64,000 nt of DNA from Peteryoungia algae. Its GTDB lineage: Bacteria; Pseudomonadota; Alphaproteobacteria; Rhizobiales; Rhizobiaceae. A program made the translations under genes and the position numbers. The DNA is taken from assembly GCF_030369675.1 (NCBI RefSeq), contig NZ_CP128477.1:4048501-4112500 (forward strand), read 5' to 3'. Below are positions 1 through 9,813 of the stretch, piece by piece; within the stretch, counting starts at the first letter, position 1; every line of letters starts with the position of its first letter. The notes under the pieces were generated by a model. That model saw nothing but the letters and a program-made list of their open reading frames with translations. It had not been told where the DNA came from and searched no databases.

Positions 1-2020
1 GGCGCAAGGCCGATGCCGGTTCATAGGCTCGAAAGCCACTGCCGCCGACGCGCTTGGCGTCGCTCAAGGCGAATTCCGCCGCTTCAATCCACTTGCCGGG
101 ATCGCCCAGATCGGAGGAGCCACTGCAGGCGCCCACCCGCACGTTGATCTGGATTTTGATCCCGTCCACGCCGAAGGGTGTGTCGAAGAGGGCGAGCAAC
201 TGTTCAGCAGTTTCCTCCAGCCCTTCGCGCGTCCTGGACCCCGGCGCCGCGAAACACAGGACATCGCCGGCGATGCGTGCGGCCAGCCCATTCATTCCCA
301 GATTGCGGCGAAGTCGGGCTGCAACGGCCTGCAGGACGCTGTCGCCCTTCTCGCGTCCGAGTGTCTCGTTGAGATGGCTGAACCGATGAAGGTCAATGGC
401 AAAGATTGTGAAATCGCCCCCGGTCTCGACCATGGCGTCGGTGAGGCCCCGCCGGTTGAGCAGTCCGGTCAGATCGTCGATCCGGCTCATTTCCTCAAGT
501 TTGGCCGCGTAGAGCCGGCGCGCCGTGACGTCCCTCAGGGTCACGCAGACCACATGCGTTCCGACCGCCGAGAGACCCTGACCCCCGAGGCTCTCGAAGG
601 GCGATATGGTGATCACCACATCGAGGTGCCGGTTCCGCGTCGGTGCGGACAGGTCGACTTCGAACTGGTCGCTATGCACCCGATGAGGCTCCGCCAGGTG
701 CTTCGCTTCCAGCCGCAATACGCCGTCGAGAATGGCGTCGGGAACGAATTCCGCGAGATGCGTGCCGTGCGCGATCGGCTCGTCCAGCTCCAGCATCCGT
801 GATGTCGTCTGGCTGGCGTCGAGGAGGGTAAGTTTCTGGTCGAGCACGATCACCGGATCGACGCTGTCATTGATCACCCGTTTGAGAACGCGCCGGATAT
901 CGCGGTTCTCGGTGATCGCGATTTCGGCGAGCCAGCCGCTCAGGTCGATCTTCTCGGCCATCAACATGATCAGGCCGCAGGCGAGCATGATCCACAAGGT
1001 CGCCGTGTAAATCACCAGCGCTTCGTGTTTGTACAGGAGGAAGACCGCCGCCTCCGCGATCGCCAGAAGGGCGAATGACGCGGCGATCGGCACGGCAAGC
1101 GGGAGGCGACGCAGGGTGAGCGCATAGGCGATGATCAGCGCGGCCAGCAGAAGCGCGATCGGCTCGATGGGCACGGGCGTCAGCAGGCGGTCCTGCACCA
1201 GGGTTTCCGCAGCCAGCACATGCAGCATGGGGCCGCTTAGAATACCATAGACAGGTACAGCGAATTGGTCTTTGAGCTCCGTGGCATAGGCGCCGACGAC
1301 AATCGACCTGTCCCTGAGGCTCTCGCCTGTCACGGCACCGGACAGTACGTCGGCAACCGAATAGGTCGGCACCGTTTCGGGCCGGATGGAAAAGTCGATT
1401 TTCAGCCGGCCGGTGCGGGCATTGCTGTAGCCGGCAAGCACGGCGGGTGCGGATTGAGTGGGAATGCCGTCAATGATCTCCATGCCGGGGAAAGAACGCA
1501 TCAGCCCGTCCGGATCGAGCGACACATCGACAAGCGCCGGCCATGCGTGCTCGGCAAGGAGCGGGAGTGGTGCCGTCAGCGCCAGCGGATCGCCGGAGCG
1601 CGCACCGAACGGCTGGCGGAACATCGGCAGGATCACGCCGCCGCCGGCATCCGAGAGCGCCTGAGCGAGCCGCGCGTCGCCTTCCGGCCTCGACGGCGTG
1701 CTGAAATCGATATCGAGGAAGATGTCGCGGGCACCGGCACTGACCAGTTTGTCGACCAGCTCTGCATGCACCTCGCGGGGCCAAGGCCAGGTCCCGACCT
1801 GTGTCAGGCTCTTGGTGTCGATCGCAACGAAGGCGAAGTTGCCCGTCGCACTTCTCGGCGCCGTAGTGGCCCTGAAGTCCAGCAACTGGTTGTCGAGATG
1901 CCGAACGAAGGAAAGCGACGGGAGCGCGAACGGAAGCCCTATGATCAGAGCGATCATGGCGATGCGCAGGGAGATCAGAGAAGACAGGCTGCTGCGCAAT
2001 GGGATGCGATCAGACGTCAT
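1..2020 (-). CDS. CHASE2-PAS-GGDEF membrane signalling protein (C-terminus outside window)
   Basis: About 673 codons are inside the window with no stop before base 1, so the C-terminus is missing. I read a transmembrane start (about residues 15-36), a CHASE2 extracytoplasmic sensor (about 45-275, with the FVAIDTKSL and IFLDIDFS segments usual in CHASE2), three membrane helices (about 285-365), a PAS-like segment and a GGDEF-type domain with an intact RIDDLTGLLNRRG entry motif. The active-site signature is degenerate: AGDVL stands where GGDEF is expected, so cyclase activity is doubtful. The domain may instead bind nucleotide allosterically or lead into an EAL domain beyond the edge. The ATG at 2020 lies 39 bp after the FecR gene stop, so the two form an operon. 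Domain calls are by eye; the family assignment is firm, the role in c-di-GMP turnover is inference. Confidence 0.8.
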   Translation of the reverse strand, partial: MTSDRIPLRSSLSSLISLRIAMIALIIGLPFALPSLSFVRHLDNQLLDFRATTAPRSATGNFAFVAIDTKSLTQVGTWPWPREVHAELVDKLVSAGARDIFLDIDFSTPSRPEGDARLAQALSDAGGGVILPMFRQPFGARSGDPLALTAPLPLLAEHAWPALVDVSLDPDGLMRSFPGMEIIDGIPTQSAPAVLAGYSNARTGRLKIDFSIRPETVPTYSVADVLSGAVTGESLRDRSIVVGAYATELKDQFAVPVYGILSGPMLHVLAAETLVQDRLLTPVPIEPIALLLAALIIAYALTLRRLPLAVPIAASFALLAIAEAAVFLLYKHEALVIYTATLWIMLACGLIMLMAEKIDLSGWLAEIAITENRDIRRVLKRVINDSVDPVIVLDQKLTLLDASQTTSRMLELDEPIAHGTHLAEFVPDAILDGVLRLEAKHLAEPHRVHSDQFEVDLSAPTRNRHLDVVITISPFESLGGQGLSAVGTHVVCVTLRDVTARRLYAAKLEEMSRIDDLTGLLNRRGLTDAMVETGGDFTIFAIDLHRFSHLNETLGREKGDSVLQAVAARLRRNLGMNGLAARIAGDVLCFAAPGSRTREGLEETAEQLLALFDTPFGVDGIKIQINVRVGACSGSSDLGDPGKWIEAAEFALSDAKRVGGSGFRAYEPASALR

Positions 2021-2059
2021 GAGCCGTCCGAAAGTGGAAGGGGATGTGGACACCCGGCA

Positions 2060-2977
<918 letters not shown>

Positions 2978-3103
2978 GATGGGTTCTCCCTTGGGGGAGT
3001 ATCTGAGCATTTGGTCCTTAAGATTTACCTGAATTTACTTGGTTAAGATTGTCCTATGCGCCGGTTTTCAAAGAAAAATGCTGGCAAGGCCCGCGCGGCT
3101 TCC

Positions 3104-3436
3104 TCAGCAGAGGGTCAGCCAGAACAATCCGGAAAAGGTGATCAGGGTCGAGACGATGGCCGCGATGTGAACCGTCGTCGCGATCTGTGTCAGCGTTTCA
3201 GATGTGTCTGCTGAGCGGTCCTTGACCTGCCTCGCGGACCAGAAAAGTCCGCCAAGCAGCGCAAGGACGAGGACGAAGATTGTGGTCAGCAACAATCGGA
3301 GGACTGAGACGGGGCCGATATCGAGCTCGTGCCATCCCAGATGGCACCCGGTTGCCTGGGTTGCGTAGAGCAACAGAAAGGCCGCCGACCAGATGATGAA
3401 GCCGGTCAGGATCTGGATGAAGGGGGACACACGCAT
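3104..3436 (-). CDS. Small three-helix membrane protein of the oxidase cluster
   Basis: A protein of 110 aa with three predicted membrane helices (about residues 7-27, 43-65 and 85-107) and a short charged loop between helices 2 and 3. The ATG at 3436 is one base past the TGA of the coxA/C gene, with a GGGAGG-like ribosome site inside that gene's end, so translation is probably coupled. Position at the end of the cox operon suggests an oxidase accessory or subunit IV-like role. I recognise no family motif, so this is a context call only. Confidence 0.7.
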   Translation of the reverse strand: MRVSPFIQILTGFIIWSAAFLLLYATQATGCHLGWHELDIGPVSVLRLLLTTIFVLVLALLGGLFWSARQVKDRSADTSETLTQIATTVHIAAIVSTLITFSGLFWLTLC

Positions 3437-3437
3437 C

Positions 3438-5963
3438 TCACCGCCCTCCCGCACCGGTCAGGCTCTGCAGGACGAAAGGAAAGGCCAGGCCGACGAGACC
3501 GGCGATAGCCGTGTAATCATGCCAGAGGCTGCCGATCCGAAGATCCAGCTTGCGCTGCACCGAGATATAGCCCGCATGCCAACGCCACAATCCATAGCCA
3601 GCAAGCACTGCGCCAATGCCTGCATGCAGTGTGACATAGGCGGCGACGGCCAGGGCCGAAGCCAGGGCTGCATGGCTGGTCGGCGCCGGGAGCGACAGCA
3701 TGACCACGGACAGGGCGCCGACCGTGACCAGATGCGCCACGAGCGTAATTGCGAGGCCAAAGACTGTCTTGCCGGATCGGCCGTCGGCGAGCCTGGTCGA
3801 GAGTGCCGCGCCCAGCAGGGCGATGCCTGCAATGATCGACGGGCCGGCAAAGGTGAAGTCGAGATCCGGTGGCGGCCAGTTCGGTGCGGACAGCCACAGG
3901 AAGAAGCCGCCGAAGATGAGCGAGGTGTAGAGCGTGGCATCCGCAGCGAGCGCAAAGACAACCGCCCACCAGGAGGGCGGTTGGGCGACCTCCTGGTGAT
4001 GCAAAGCTCTTTCGCCATGTCCGACCTCCAGGGGGCCGATGTTCTGCTTCAATCCTGTCGACGGCGTCCAGAGGAGGAAGAGAGCAATGACGGCGAGAAG
4101 TGCGATCGGTGTCGCCCAATAGAGTTTGGCGAGCAGGCTGGCGAAGAAGGCAGCCGTCGCAATCGCTGTCCACAGGGGCAGGTAGGTGGGCCGGGGCAGG
4201 ACGACGACATGGTCGAGGCGTCCCGTCACCATATCGACGGTCAGTGTTTCCATCCAGCCATTGCGCGTGAAGCCGAGATAACCCCGCCCCGCCGCCAGAT
4301 CCGGACCCAGCACGCTTGGTTCAAGGGCGTCGGCGCGGTTGTCGATATGCGGAAGCGAACCGAAGTTGTAGGACGTTGCCGGCGTCGGCGTGGCCCATTC
4401 CAGCGTTCCGGCCTTCCAGGGATCCCGGCGGAAGCGCCGGCCGTAGCGCACCAGCATGATCAGGTCTACGGCGACCAGGGCAAAGCCGATCGTCATGACG
4501 AAGCCGCCGACCGAGGAGACGAAGTTGAGGACCTCCCACCCGGCTTCCTGCGGGTATTCGAACACCCTTCGGGGCATGCCGCGCAGCCCGGTCAGATGCA
4601 TGGCGAAGAAGGTCACGTTGAAGCCGATGAAGACCAGCCAGAAGGCCGGTTTGGACAGGTGCTGCACCGGTTGCCGGCCGGTGATGTGCGGCAGCCAGTA
4701 ATAGGCGGCAGCCATCATCGGAAAGACAAAGCCGCCGACCAGGACGTAATGCAGGTGAGCGACCACGAAATGCGTGTCATGGGCCTGCCAATCGAAGGGC
4801 ACCATGGCGAGCATCACTCCGGTGAGGCCGCCGAGCACGAAGACGAAGAAGAAGCCGAAGACATGCAGCATCGGGATCGAGAACTGCGGTCGCCCATGCG
4901 CCATGGTCGCGAGCCAGGCGAAGATCTGGATGCCTGTAGGAATGGCGACCAGCGCGCTGGCGGCAGAGAAGAAGGAAAGCGCCACATGCGGAATGCCCAC
5001 CGTATACATGTGGTGCACCCACAGGCCGAAGGAGAGGAAGGCCATGGCGACGATCGCCGCCACGATCAGTCCGTAGCCTTCGAGCCGTGTGCGCGACAGC
5101 ACCGGGATGATGGTCGAGAGCGCGCCGGCCGCAGGCAGGAAGATGATATAGACTTCCGGATGCCCGAACAGCCAGAAGAGGTGCTGCCACAAGAGCGGGT
5201 CGCCACCGCGTGTGGGGTCGAAGAAGGGCAGGTCGAAGGCCCGCTCGACCTCGAGCAGTATGGAGCCGAGGATCAGCGGCGGGAAGCCGATCAGCATCAT
5301 CGCCGCCACCACAAGCATGTACCAGGCGAAGATCGGCATACGCGTGAGCGACATGCCGGGTGACCGAAGCTTCAGGATGGTCACTGTGATCTCGATGGCG
5401 GCAGACAGCGCCGAGATTTCCACGAAGGTGATGCCGAGCAGCCAGACATCGGCATTGATGCCGGGCGAATAGGGGCGAGATGAGAGCGGCGTATACATGA
5501 ACCAGCCGCCGTCCGGCGCGATACCGAAAAGGAGCGCTGCGACGAGGAAGGAGCCGCCGAAGAGGTAGCACCAGTAGCCATAGGCTGACATGCGCGGGAA
5601 TGCGAGATCGCGCGCGCCGAGCATCTTTGGCAGGAGATAGATCGCTAGTCCCTCGAAGAAGGGAATGGCGAAGAGGAACATCATGATGACGCCATGCATC
5701 GTGAAGACCTGCGCATATTGGGCGGCATCCAGAAAGGTGCTGTTCGTCGAGGCAAGCTGCGTGCGGATCAGCATGGCGAGAATGCCGCCGATGGCAAAGA
5801 AGACGAGCGCGGTGACCATGAAACGGATGCCGACGATCGTGTGGTTGACCGCAGACAGCCGCTGCAAGCCTTGCCCCGATCCCCAGATGGCGTTCAGCTG
5901 ACGGTGCAGCCGGATCGGCGATCCTGCGGTCTCGAAGCCGGTTTCGGGCCTATTGTCCATCAT
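3438..5963 (-). CDS. Cytochrome c oxidase subunit I-III fusion
   Basis: A protein of 841 aa. Residues about 20-560 are heme-copper oxidase subunit I. His90 (in HGVIMMF) and His405 fit the low-spin heme ligands, His403 the high-spin heme ligand, and His268, His317 and His318 the CuB ligands, with the HPEVY motif at 268-272 carrying the channel glutamate and the cross-linked tyrosine. Residues about 640-841 match subunit III (PSWWAVVFALAADATLYTS region, several helices). Such I-III fusions are known in rhizobial alternative aa3-type oxidases (coxMNOP type). The start at 5963 overlaps the coxB stop (ATGA); reading further upstream would only translate coxB out of frame. It reduces O2 and pumps protons in the inner membrane. 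Confidence 0.95.
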   Translation of the reverse strand: MMDNRPETGFETAGSPIRLHRQLNAIWGSGQGLQRLSAVNHTIVGIRFMVTALVFFAIGGILAMLIRTQLASTNSTFLDAAQYAQVFTMHGVIMMFLFAIPFFEGLAIYLLPKMLGARDLAFPRMSAYGYWCYLFGGSFLVAALLFGIAPDGGWFMYTPLSSRPYSPGINADVWLLGITFVEISALSAAIEITVTILKLRSPGMSLTRMPIFAWYMLVVAAMMLIGFPPLILGSILLEVERAFDLPFFDPTRGGDPLLWQHLFWLFGHPEVYIIFLPAAGALSTIIPVLSRTRLEGYGLIVAAIVAMAFLSFGLWVHHMYTVGIPHVALSFFSAASALVAIPTGIQIFAWLATMAHGRPQFSIPMLHVFGFFFVFVLGGLTGVMLAMVPFDWQAHDTHFVVAHLHYVLVGGFVFPMMAAAYYWLPHITGRQPVQHLSKPAFWLVFIGFNVTFFAMHLTGLRGMPRRVFEYPQEAGWEVLNFVSSVGGFVMTIGFALVAVDLIMLVRYGRRFRRDPWKAGTLEWATPTPATSYNFGSLPHIDNRADALEPSVLGPDLAAGRGYLGFTRNGWMETLTVDMVTGRLDHVVVLPRPTYLPLWTAIATAAFFASLLAKLYWATPIALLAVIALFLLWTPSTGLKQNIGPLEVGHGERALHHQEVAQPPSWWAVVFALAADATLYTSLIFGGFFLWLSAPNWPPPDLDFTFAGPSIIAGIALLGAALSTRLADGRSGKTVFGLAITLVAHLVTVGALSVVMLSLPAPTSHAALASALAVAAYVTLHAGIGAVLAGYGLWRWHAGYISVQRKLDLRIGSLWHDYTAIAGLVGLAFPFVLQSLTGAGGR

Positions 5964-6667
5964 GATGCAGGCACCTCCGCCGTCAACGCATTCAATTTTT
6001 GCCGGTAGGTCTCCGGCGCGTGGGCCTCCACCGTGAAGCGCATGCCCGCATGGCCGGCGCCGCAATATTCCGCGCAGATTCCGGCATATCGCCCCGGCAC
6101 ATCGGCCTTGATCCGCAGCACGGTCTCGTGGCCGGGGACGGCGTCGATCTTGCCGGCGAGACGCGGGATCCAGAAGCTGTGCACGACATCGGCGCTTGTG
6201 ACGCGAACTTCGACGACACCCCCGGCGGGAATGTGCAGCGTCTCGGTGGTCGACATGTCCGCCCCGATATCCGGATAGCGGAAGTCCCAGCGCCACATGG
6301 CGCCGCGCGCCTCGACGCGCGCCATCACCGGTTCATTCTGCCAGGCACCGATCAGGTACTCGCCTTGTGCCATGCCATAGGTCATCAGTGCGATAAGCAC
6401 GGGAACCGGCAGGAACAGGCCGCCGGCGATCATCCAGCCTTTGGCCGAAAGGCTGCGCCCGAAATCAGGGCGGAAGAGAACGAGGCCGAAGAGCACGATC
6501 ACAAGGGTGAGGATCGCCATGGCGCCCGCCAGCATGATCCACCAGAGATCGGCGATCGCGCCGGCATAGGGCCCGGCCGGATCGAGCGCCGACAGGTCGC
6601 CGGAACAGGAGGCGAGAATGAGTGGAGCGACAGATGCGAGGATGGGGCGGTGGAACATTCTCCACAT
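5960..6667 (-). CDS. coxB: Cytochrome c oxidase subunit II
   Basis: A protein of about 235 aa with a lipoprotein signal (lipobox LASC near residue 20), two membrane helices and a periplasmic CuA cupredoxin domain. The CuA site is complete: an upstream His in VVHSFW and the CAEYCGAGHAGM motif with both Cys, Glu, His and Met. No C-terminal cytochrome c domain follows, so this is the plain form. The start is uncertain: ATGs at 6682, 6667 and 6658 are in frame; 6667 has AAGG six bases upstream. First gene of the coxB-coxA/C-small membrane protein unit, divergent from the DUF2231 gene with almost no intergenic space. Confidence 0.92.
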   Translation of the reverse strand: MWRMFHRPILASVAPLILASCSGDLSALDPAGPYAGAIADLWWIMLAGAMAILTLVIVLFGLVLFRPDFGRSLSAKGWMIAGGLFLPVPVLIALMTYGMAQGEYLIGAWQNEPVMARVEARGAMWRWDFRYPDIGADMSTTETLHIPAGGVVEVRVTSADVVHSFWIPRLAGKIDAVPGHETVLRIKADVPGRYAGICAEYCGAGHAGMRFTVEAHAPETYRQKLNALTAEVPAS

Positions 6668-6700
6668 CCCGCGCCTTTTCATCGAAAACGGAGAGTTTTC

Positions 6701-7207
6701 ATGGCCGAGACGTCGCAGAGCAGCACGCCCAACCCTGTCATCGAGCAGTTGGAGGAAAAGGACAAGACCTCGGCGATCGCCGTGGCGGGGCACCCGTTGC
6801 ATGCCATGAGCGTGCATTTTCCCATTGCTCTCGTCTTCGGCACGCTCGCCGTCGACGTCTTCTACTGGTGGAGCGCCGATCCATTTTGGCTCAGGGTCGG
6901 TCTCTGGACAGCGGGAACTGCCTTTGTCGCGGGCGTAGCAGCCGGCATCGTCGGTACCGTCGAACTTCTGGCCGTGCCCGGCATTCGTGCCCGCGTCGCA
7001 AGCTGGGCCCATGCCATTGCGGCCGTCACCCTGATCTCGGTGGCCGGCGCCAACTGGGGGCTGAGGCTGCTCGAACCGGATGCGGTTCTGCCGCATGGTC
7101 TGCTGCTGTCTGGTCTGGCAGCCGTATTGACCGGCGTCGCCGGCTGGCACGGGGGCAAGCTGATCTTCGATCACGGAATCGGCCTCATGGTGTCGCCCAA
7201 GGATTGA
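6701..7207 (+). CDS. DUF2231-type membrane protein
   Basis: A protein of 168 aa with four predicted membrane helices after a hydrophilic N-terminus of about 40 residues. The segment GHPLHAMSVHFPIAL is the usual signature of DUF2231 proteins, whose conserved His residues suggest heme or metal binding. An ATG at 6701 has GGAG seven bases upstream. The gene lies on the strand opposite the oxidase genes. Its 3' end overlaps the CopD-like gene tail to tail by 23 bp. DUF2231 genes often lie near terminal oxidases and c-type cytochromes, so a role in electron transfer is plausible but unproven. Confidence 0.85.
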   Translation: MAETSQSSTPNPVIEQLEEKDKTSAIAVAGHPLHAMSVHFPIALVFGTLAVDVFYWWSADPFWLRVGLWTAGTAFVAGVAAGIVGTVELLAVPGIRARVASWAHAIAAVTLISVAGANWGLRLLEPDAVLPHGLLLSGLAAVLTGVAGWHGGKLIFDHGIGLMVSPKD

Positions 7208-7685
7208 ACGGATCGAGCAGACGCTGCAGGCCGCCTGGCTCCGACATGATGGGTGGAAGAGAGAGAGCGGGCGCCTGCTTGGCCAGAACCAGGATGAGGA
7301 TGGCGACCACAACCGCGCAACAGCTGGCCGTGGCCAGCACGAAGCGCCATGGAGGATAGACCTCGCCTTCACGGAAGAGCCGGATGACCACGAGGCCGGA
7401 AAATACATGGAACATGGCCAGCAGGCCGACGAAACCGAGCTTCCAGGAGAACCAGGCTGAAAACACGTCACGGAGAAAGCTGAGCGCAATGCCGCTTGAG
7501 ACCGCGATGAAGGCGGCTGGCGAGATGAGGGCGACGAAGGCGAAACGGGTCATGCGCTGCATGCGGTAAAGCGCATCGTCGTCTTCGACATGGGCCCGCT
7601 GCACATAGAGGCTCGGCAGGCTGATGAGCCCTGCCGTCCAGATGGCAATCGCGGTGATATGGACGAATTTGAGCAGGACAATCAT
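7185..7685 (-). CDS. CopD/HemJ-like membrane protein
   Basis: A protein of 166 aa with four membrane helices. The start (KFVHITAIAIWTAGL...LPSLYV) is like the H-x-x-W-x-G entry of CopD and HemJ-type proteins, which carry conserved His residues for copper or heme. The ATG at 7685 shares one base with the stop of the CtaG-like gene (TGATG), so they are coupled. With CtaG beside it, a role in copper or heme supply to the oxidase is likely. It is shorter than typical CopD (about 300 aa), and I cannot tell CopD-like from HemJ-like. Confidence 0.75.
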   Translation of the reverse strand: MIVLLKFVHITAIAIWTAGLISLPSLYVQRAHVEDDDALYRMQRMTRFAFVALISPAAFIAVSSGIALSFLRDVFSAWFSWKLGFVGLLAMFHVFSGLVVIRLFREGEVYPPWRFVLATASCCAVVVAILILVLAKQAPALSLPPIMSEPGGLQRLLDPFNPWATP

Positions 7686-8428
7686 CAGCGAGGTGCCTTG
7701 CTGTCGAAGCTTCGTCCGGAGAAGACGCTGCGCAGCCTGAGCAGGGCAGCAGCGAGATAGGGAAGCGCGGCAGGAACCCACATGAGCAGACCGGCCAGCT
7801 GCTGATCCGCCAGCGGGGAAAGCCCGAAGGCATGGGTGCTGTCCATATGGGAGGCAAAAAGCGGTTCGCGCGAGAATGTCAGGAGCGCGCCCAGCATGCC
7901 CATCTGGATCGTCGTGCCCAGCAGGAGGCCAATGGCAGCCCCCGCCGAGCGCTGCGGGGAAAGAATGTCCATCCACAGCCAGAGCGCGGAGCCGATCAGG
8001 CTGAGCTCCATCAGCCAGTAGGCAGCGGGAGAGCCGAGCGCGAAGAGATACGGACCCGGCGCATGCCAGACCCACATCAGGACCGTATGCGTGATGAACG
8101 ACAGCTGCGCCGGCAGCTGCGGTCTGCGCAGTGTCTCGGCTGGCATCGCAAGGATGATGGCCGGCGCAAGCAGTGTCACGAGCACCACGTGGTGGGCGAC
8201 ACGGGCGGAAAAGAGCGCGGAAGCGAGCGCACAGAGTGGCGATACAAATGCCAGCAGCATCAACACGAGCGACGTCCAGGCCGCCAGTCTTTGCCGCCGG
8301 CTCTTGGCCGAGATCACCAGGAAGAGGAATATGGCAGCGACACCTGCCAGCAGGGGCGGATCGAAGTTCCACGCGCTCCAGAGAATGTCAGGTGTCGGCG
8401 CGGGGCCGCAATAGATATCGAGATCCAT
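7685..8428 (-). CDS. CtaG/Caa3-type cytochrome oxidase assembly factor
   Basis: A protein of 247 aa with about seven membrane helices. YCGPAPTPDILWSAWNFDPPLL at the N-terminus, HHVVLVTLLAPAI and HMDSTHAFGLSPLADQQLAG are typical of the caa3_CtaG (PF09678) family, in which conserved His residues are thought to handle copper for the oxidase. It is unrelated to Cox11-type CtaG. The start at 8428 has GGA nine bases upstream; 8437 is the alternative. It leads a two-gene unit with the CopD/HemJ-like gene and points toward the cox genes on the same strand, so it probably serves that oxidase. Confidence 0.88.
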   Translation of the reverse strand: MDLDIYCGPAPTPDILWSAWNFDPPLLAGVAAIFLFLVISAKSRRQRLAAWTSLVLMLLAFVSPLCALASALFSARVAHHVVLVTLLAPAIILAMPAETLRRPQLPAQLSFITHTVLMWVWHAPGPYLFALGSPAAYWLMELSLIGSALWLWMDILSPQRSAGAAIGLLLGTTIQMGMLGALLTFSREPLFASHMDSTHAFGLSPLADQQLAGLLMWVPAALPYLAAALLRLRSVFSGRSFDSKAPR

Positions 8429-8724
8429 CAGCAGCATTCCAATTCTGGATTGATAAAACCGATTGCCCCGAACACGATTTCCCCTTTTGTGGAACCCCCA
8501 CTCGGGGCGCAACACCCACGCGGCGTTTTTGTTCCATCGGGCCGGGCTGCCAGGATTTCCTGCAGGCTTGGCAAAGCGGACGGCGACGCGTCTCAGCTGG
8601 GGTCTTCGACGTTTCCCGAATTGCAGGTGCCCACCGCGAAGCGGGCGCGAGATCAGTTTGACATCAAGACGCTGACACCGCAGGAATGGGAGAATCGCAA
8701 GGCAATCGAGACGTTATTCGCACA
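8429..8724. other. Divergent intergenic region with a possible vestigial reading frame
   Basis: The 296 bp between ctaG (minus) and the ureidoglycine aminohydrolase (plus). On the plus strand one frame runs open across it and ends in a TGA that overlaps the ATG of the next gene (ATGA at 8725-8728). Its last 33 codons from a GTG at 8627 are hydrophilic (RDQFDIKTLTPQEWENRKA), but I see no ribosome site. It may be a small gene or a remnant. I see no clear promoter or terminator. Confidence 0.35.
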
Positions 8725-9543
8725 ATGAGCAGCAACCAGTATTATTCGCAGCTTGGCGGACTTCCGCCGCAGACCCAAACCTTGTCCAGCAAGGCCGTGT
8801 TCAAGACAGCCTATGCGGTCATCCCGAAGACGGTGATGAGCGACATCGTCACCAGCATTCTGCCGCATTGGGACGAAACCAGGGCCTGGATCATCGCGCG
8901 GCCGTTGAGCGGATTTGCCGAGACCTTCGCCCAGTACATCATGGAAGTGAAGCCCGGTGGCGGCAGCCTCAGGCCCGAGCCGGATGCACGGGCCTCGGCC
9001 GCGATCTTCGTTGTCGAAGGCGAGGGGGCAATCACCTATGACGGCCACGATCACCCACTGCGCGCCGGCTCGTTTGCCTATCTGCCCGCCGGCGAAAAAT
9101 GGACCTTCCGCAATGACAGCGCGGCACCAATCCGATTTCATTGGGTCCGCAAGGCCTTCAAGGTCGTGGATGGCCTGGAAGCGCCGCCGGCCATCTTCAC
9201 CCATGAAGACGACTGCGTGATGCACGCCATGCCGGAGACCGAGGGCCGCTGGGCGACCACGCGCTTCATCGATCCGTCCGACATACGTTACGACATGCAC
9301 CTCAATATCGTGACCTTCGAGCCGGGCGCCGTCATTCCCTTCATGGAAACGCATATCATGGAGCACGGGCTTTATGTGCTGGAGGGCAAGGCGGTCTATC
9401 GCCTGAACGAGGATTGGGTGGAAGTCGAGGCCGGCGACTACATGTGGCTCCGCGCCTTCTGCCCCCAGGCCTGCTATGCCGGTGGCCCGGGACGCTTCCG
9501 TTACCTGCTCTACAAGGACGTCAATCGCCATCCGGATTTGTGA
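8725..9543 (+). CDS. allE: (S)-ureidoglycine aminohydrolase (bicupin)
   Basis: A protein of 272 aa with two cupin domains. It converts (S)-ureidoglycine to (S)-ureidoglycolate and ammonia in purine (allantoin) degradation. Family hallmarks are YIMEVKPGGGS in the first half and ETHIMEHGLYVLEGKAVYR plus PQACYAGGPGRFRYLLYKDVN in the second. The Glu, two His and Gln that bind Mn in the plant enzyme are all present (about residues 208-214 and 251). The ATG at 8725 matches where family members begin; upstream in-frame codons are not conserved-looking. No other purine genes are in the window. It was often annotated as allantoicase, which is not supported by the cupin fold. Confidence 0.93.
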   Translation: MSSNQYYSQLGGLPPQTQTLSSKAVFKTAYAVIPKTVMSDIVTSILPHWDETRAWIIARPLSGFAETFAQYIMEVKPGGGSLRPEPDARASAAIFVVEGEGAITYDGHDHPLRAGSFAYLPAGEKWTFRNDSAAPIRFHWVRKAFKVVDGLEAPPAIFTHEDDCVMHAMPETEGRWATTRFIDPSDIRYDMHLNIVTFEPGAVIPFMETHIMEHGLYVLEGKAVYRLNEDWVEVEAGDYMWLRAFCPQACYAGGPGRFRYLLYKDVNRHPDL

Positions 9544-9813
9544 GCGAGACCGGCATTGAGGTTGCAGTGGCCTAAAGTTGTCAACGGGACGGCTTTGCGC
9601 AAGGATGCTGGTGGAGCCCAATGCCCAAGGCCGAGGGTTCCGGCGAGCAGCGGGTCACCCGGCGATGCGAGCGCGCGCGCGCGCGTCGGTGGGCTGACGG
9701 AAACTTTCTGTCCTGCTTGCCTGTAACGCTTTCAGGCGAAGAGCGTCTAACGGACAGATAAGGCCGTCGCGACCATCATCGGTCTATCTGCCACTCTTTG
9801 GGGAGTTCAGGTC

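Noticed and set aside
3393..5363. A 656-codon open frame antisense to coxA/C
   Set aside because: Same kind of mirror frame; the opposite strand encodes complete oxidase motifs.
9671..9685. (GC)7 tract as a functional Z-DNA element
   Set aside because: Short and in a high-GC genome; no other support for a role.
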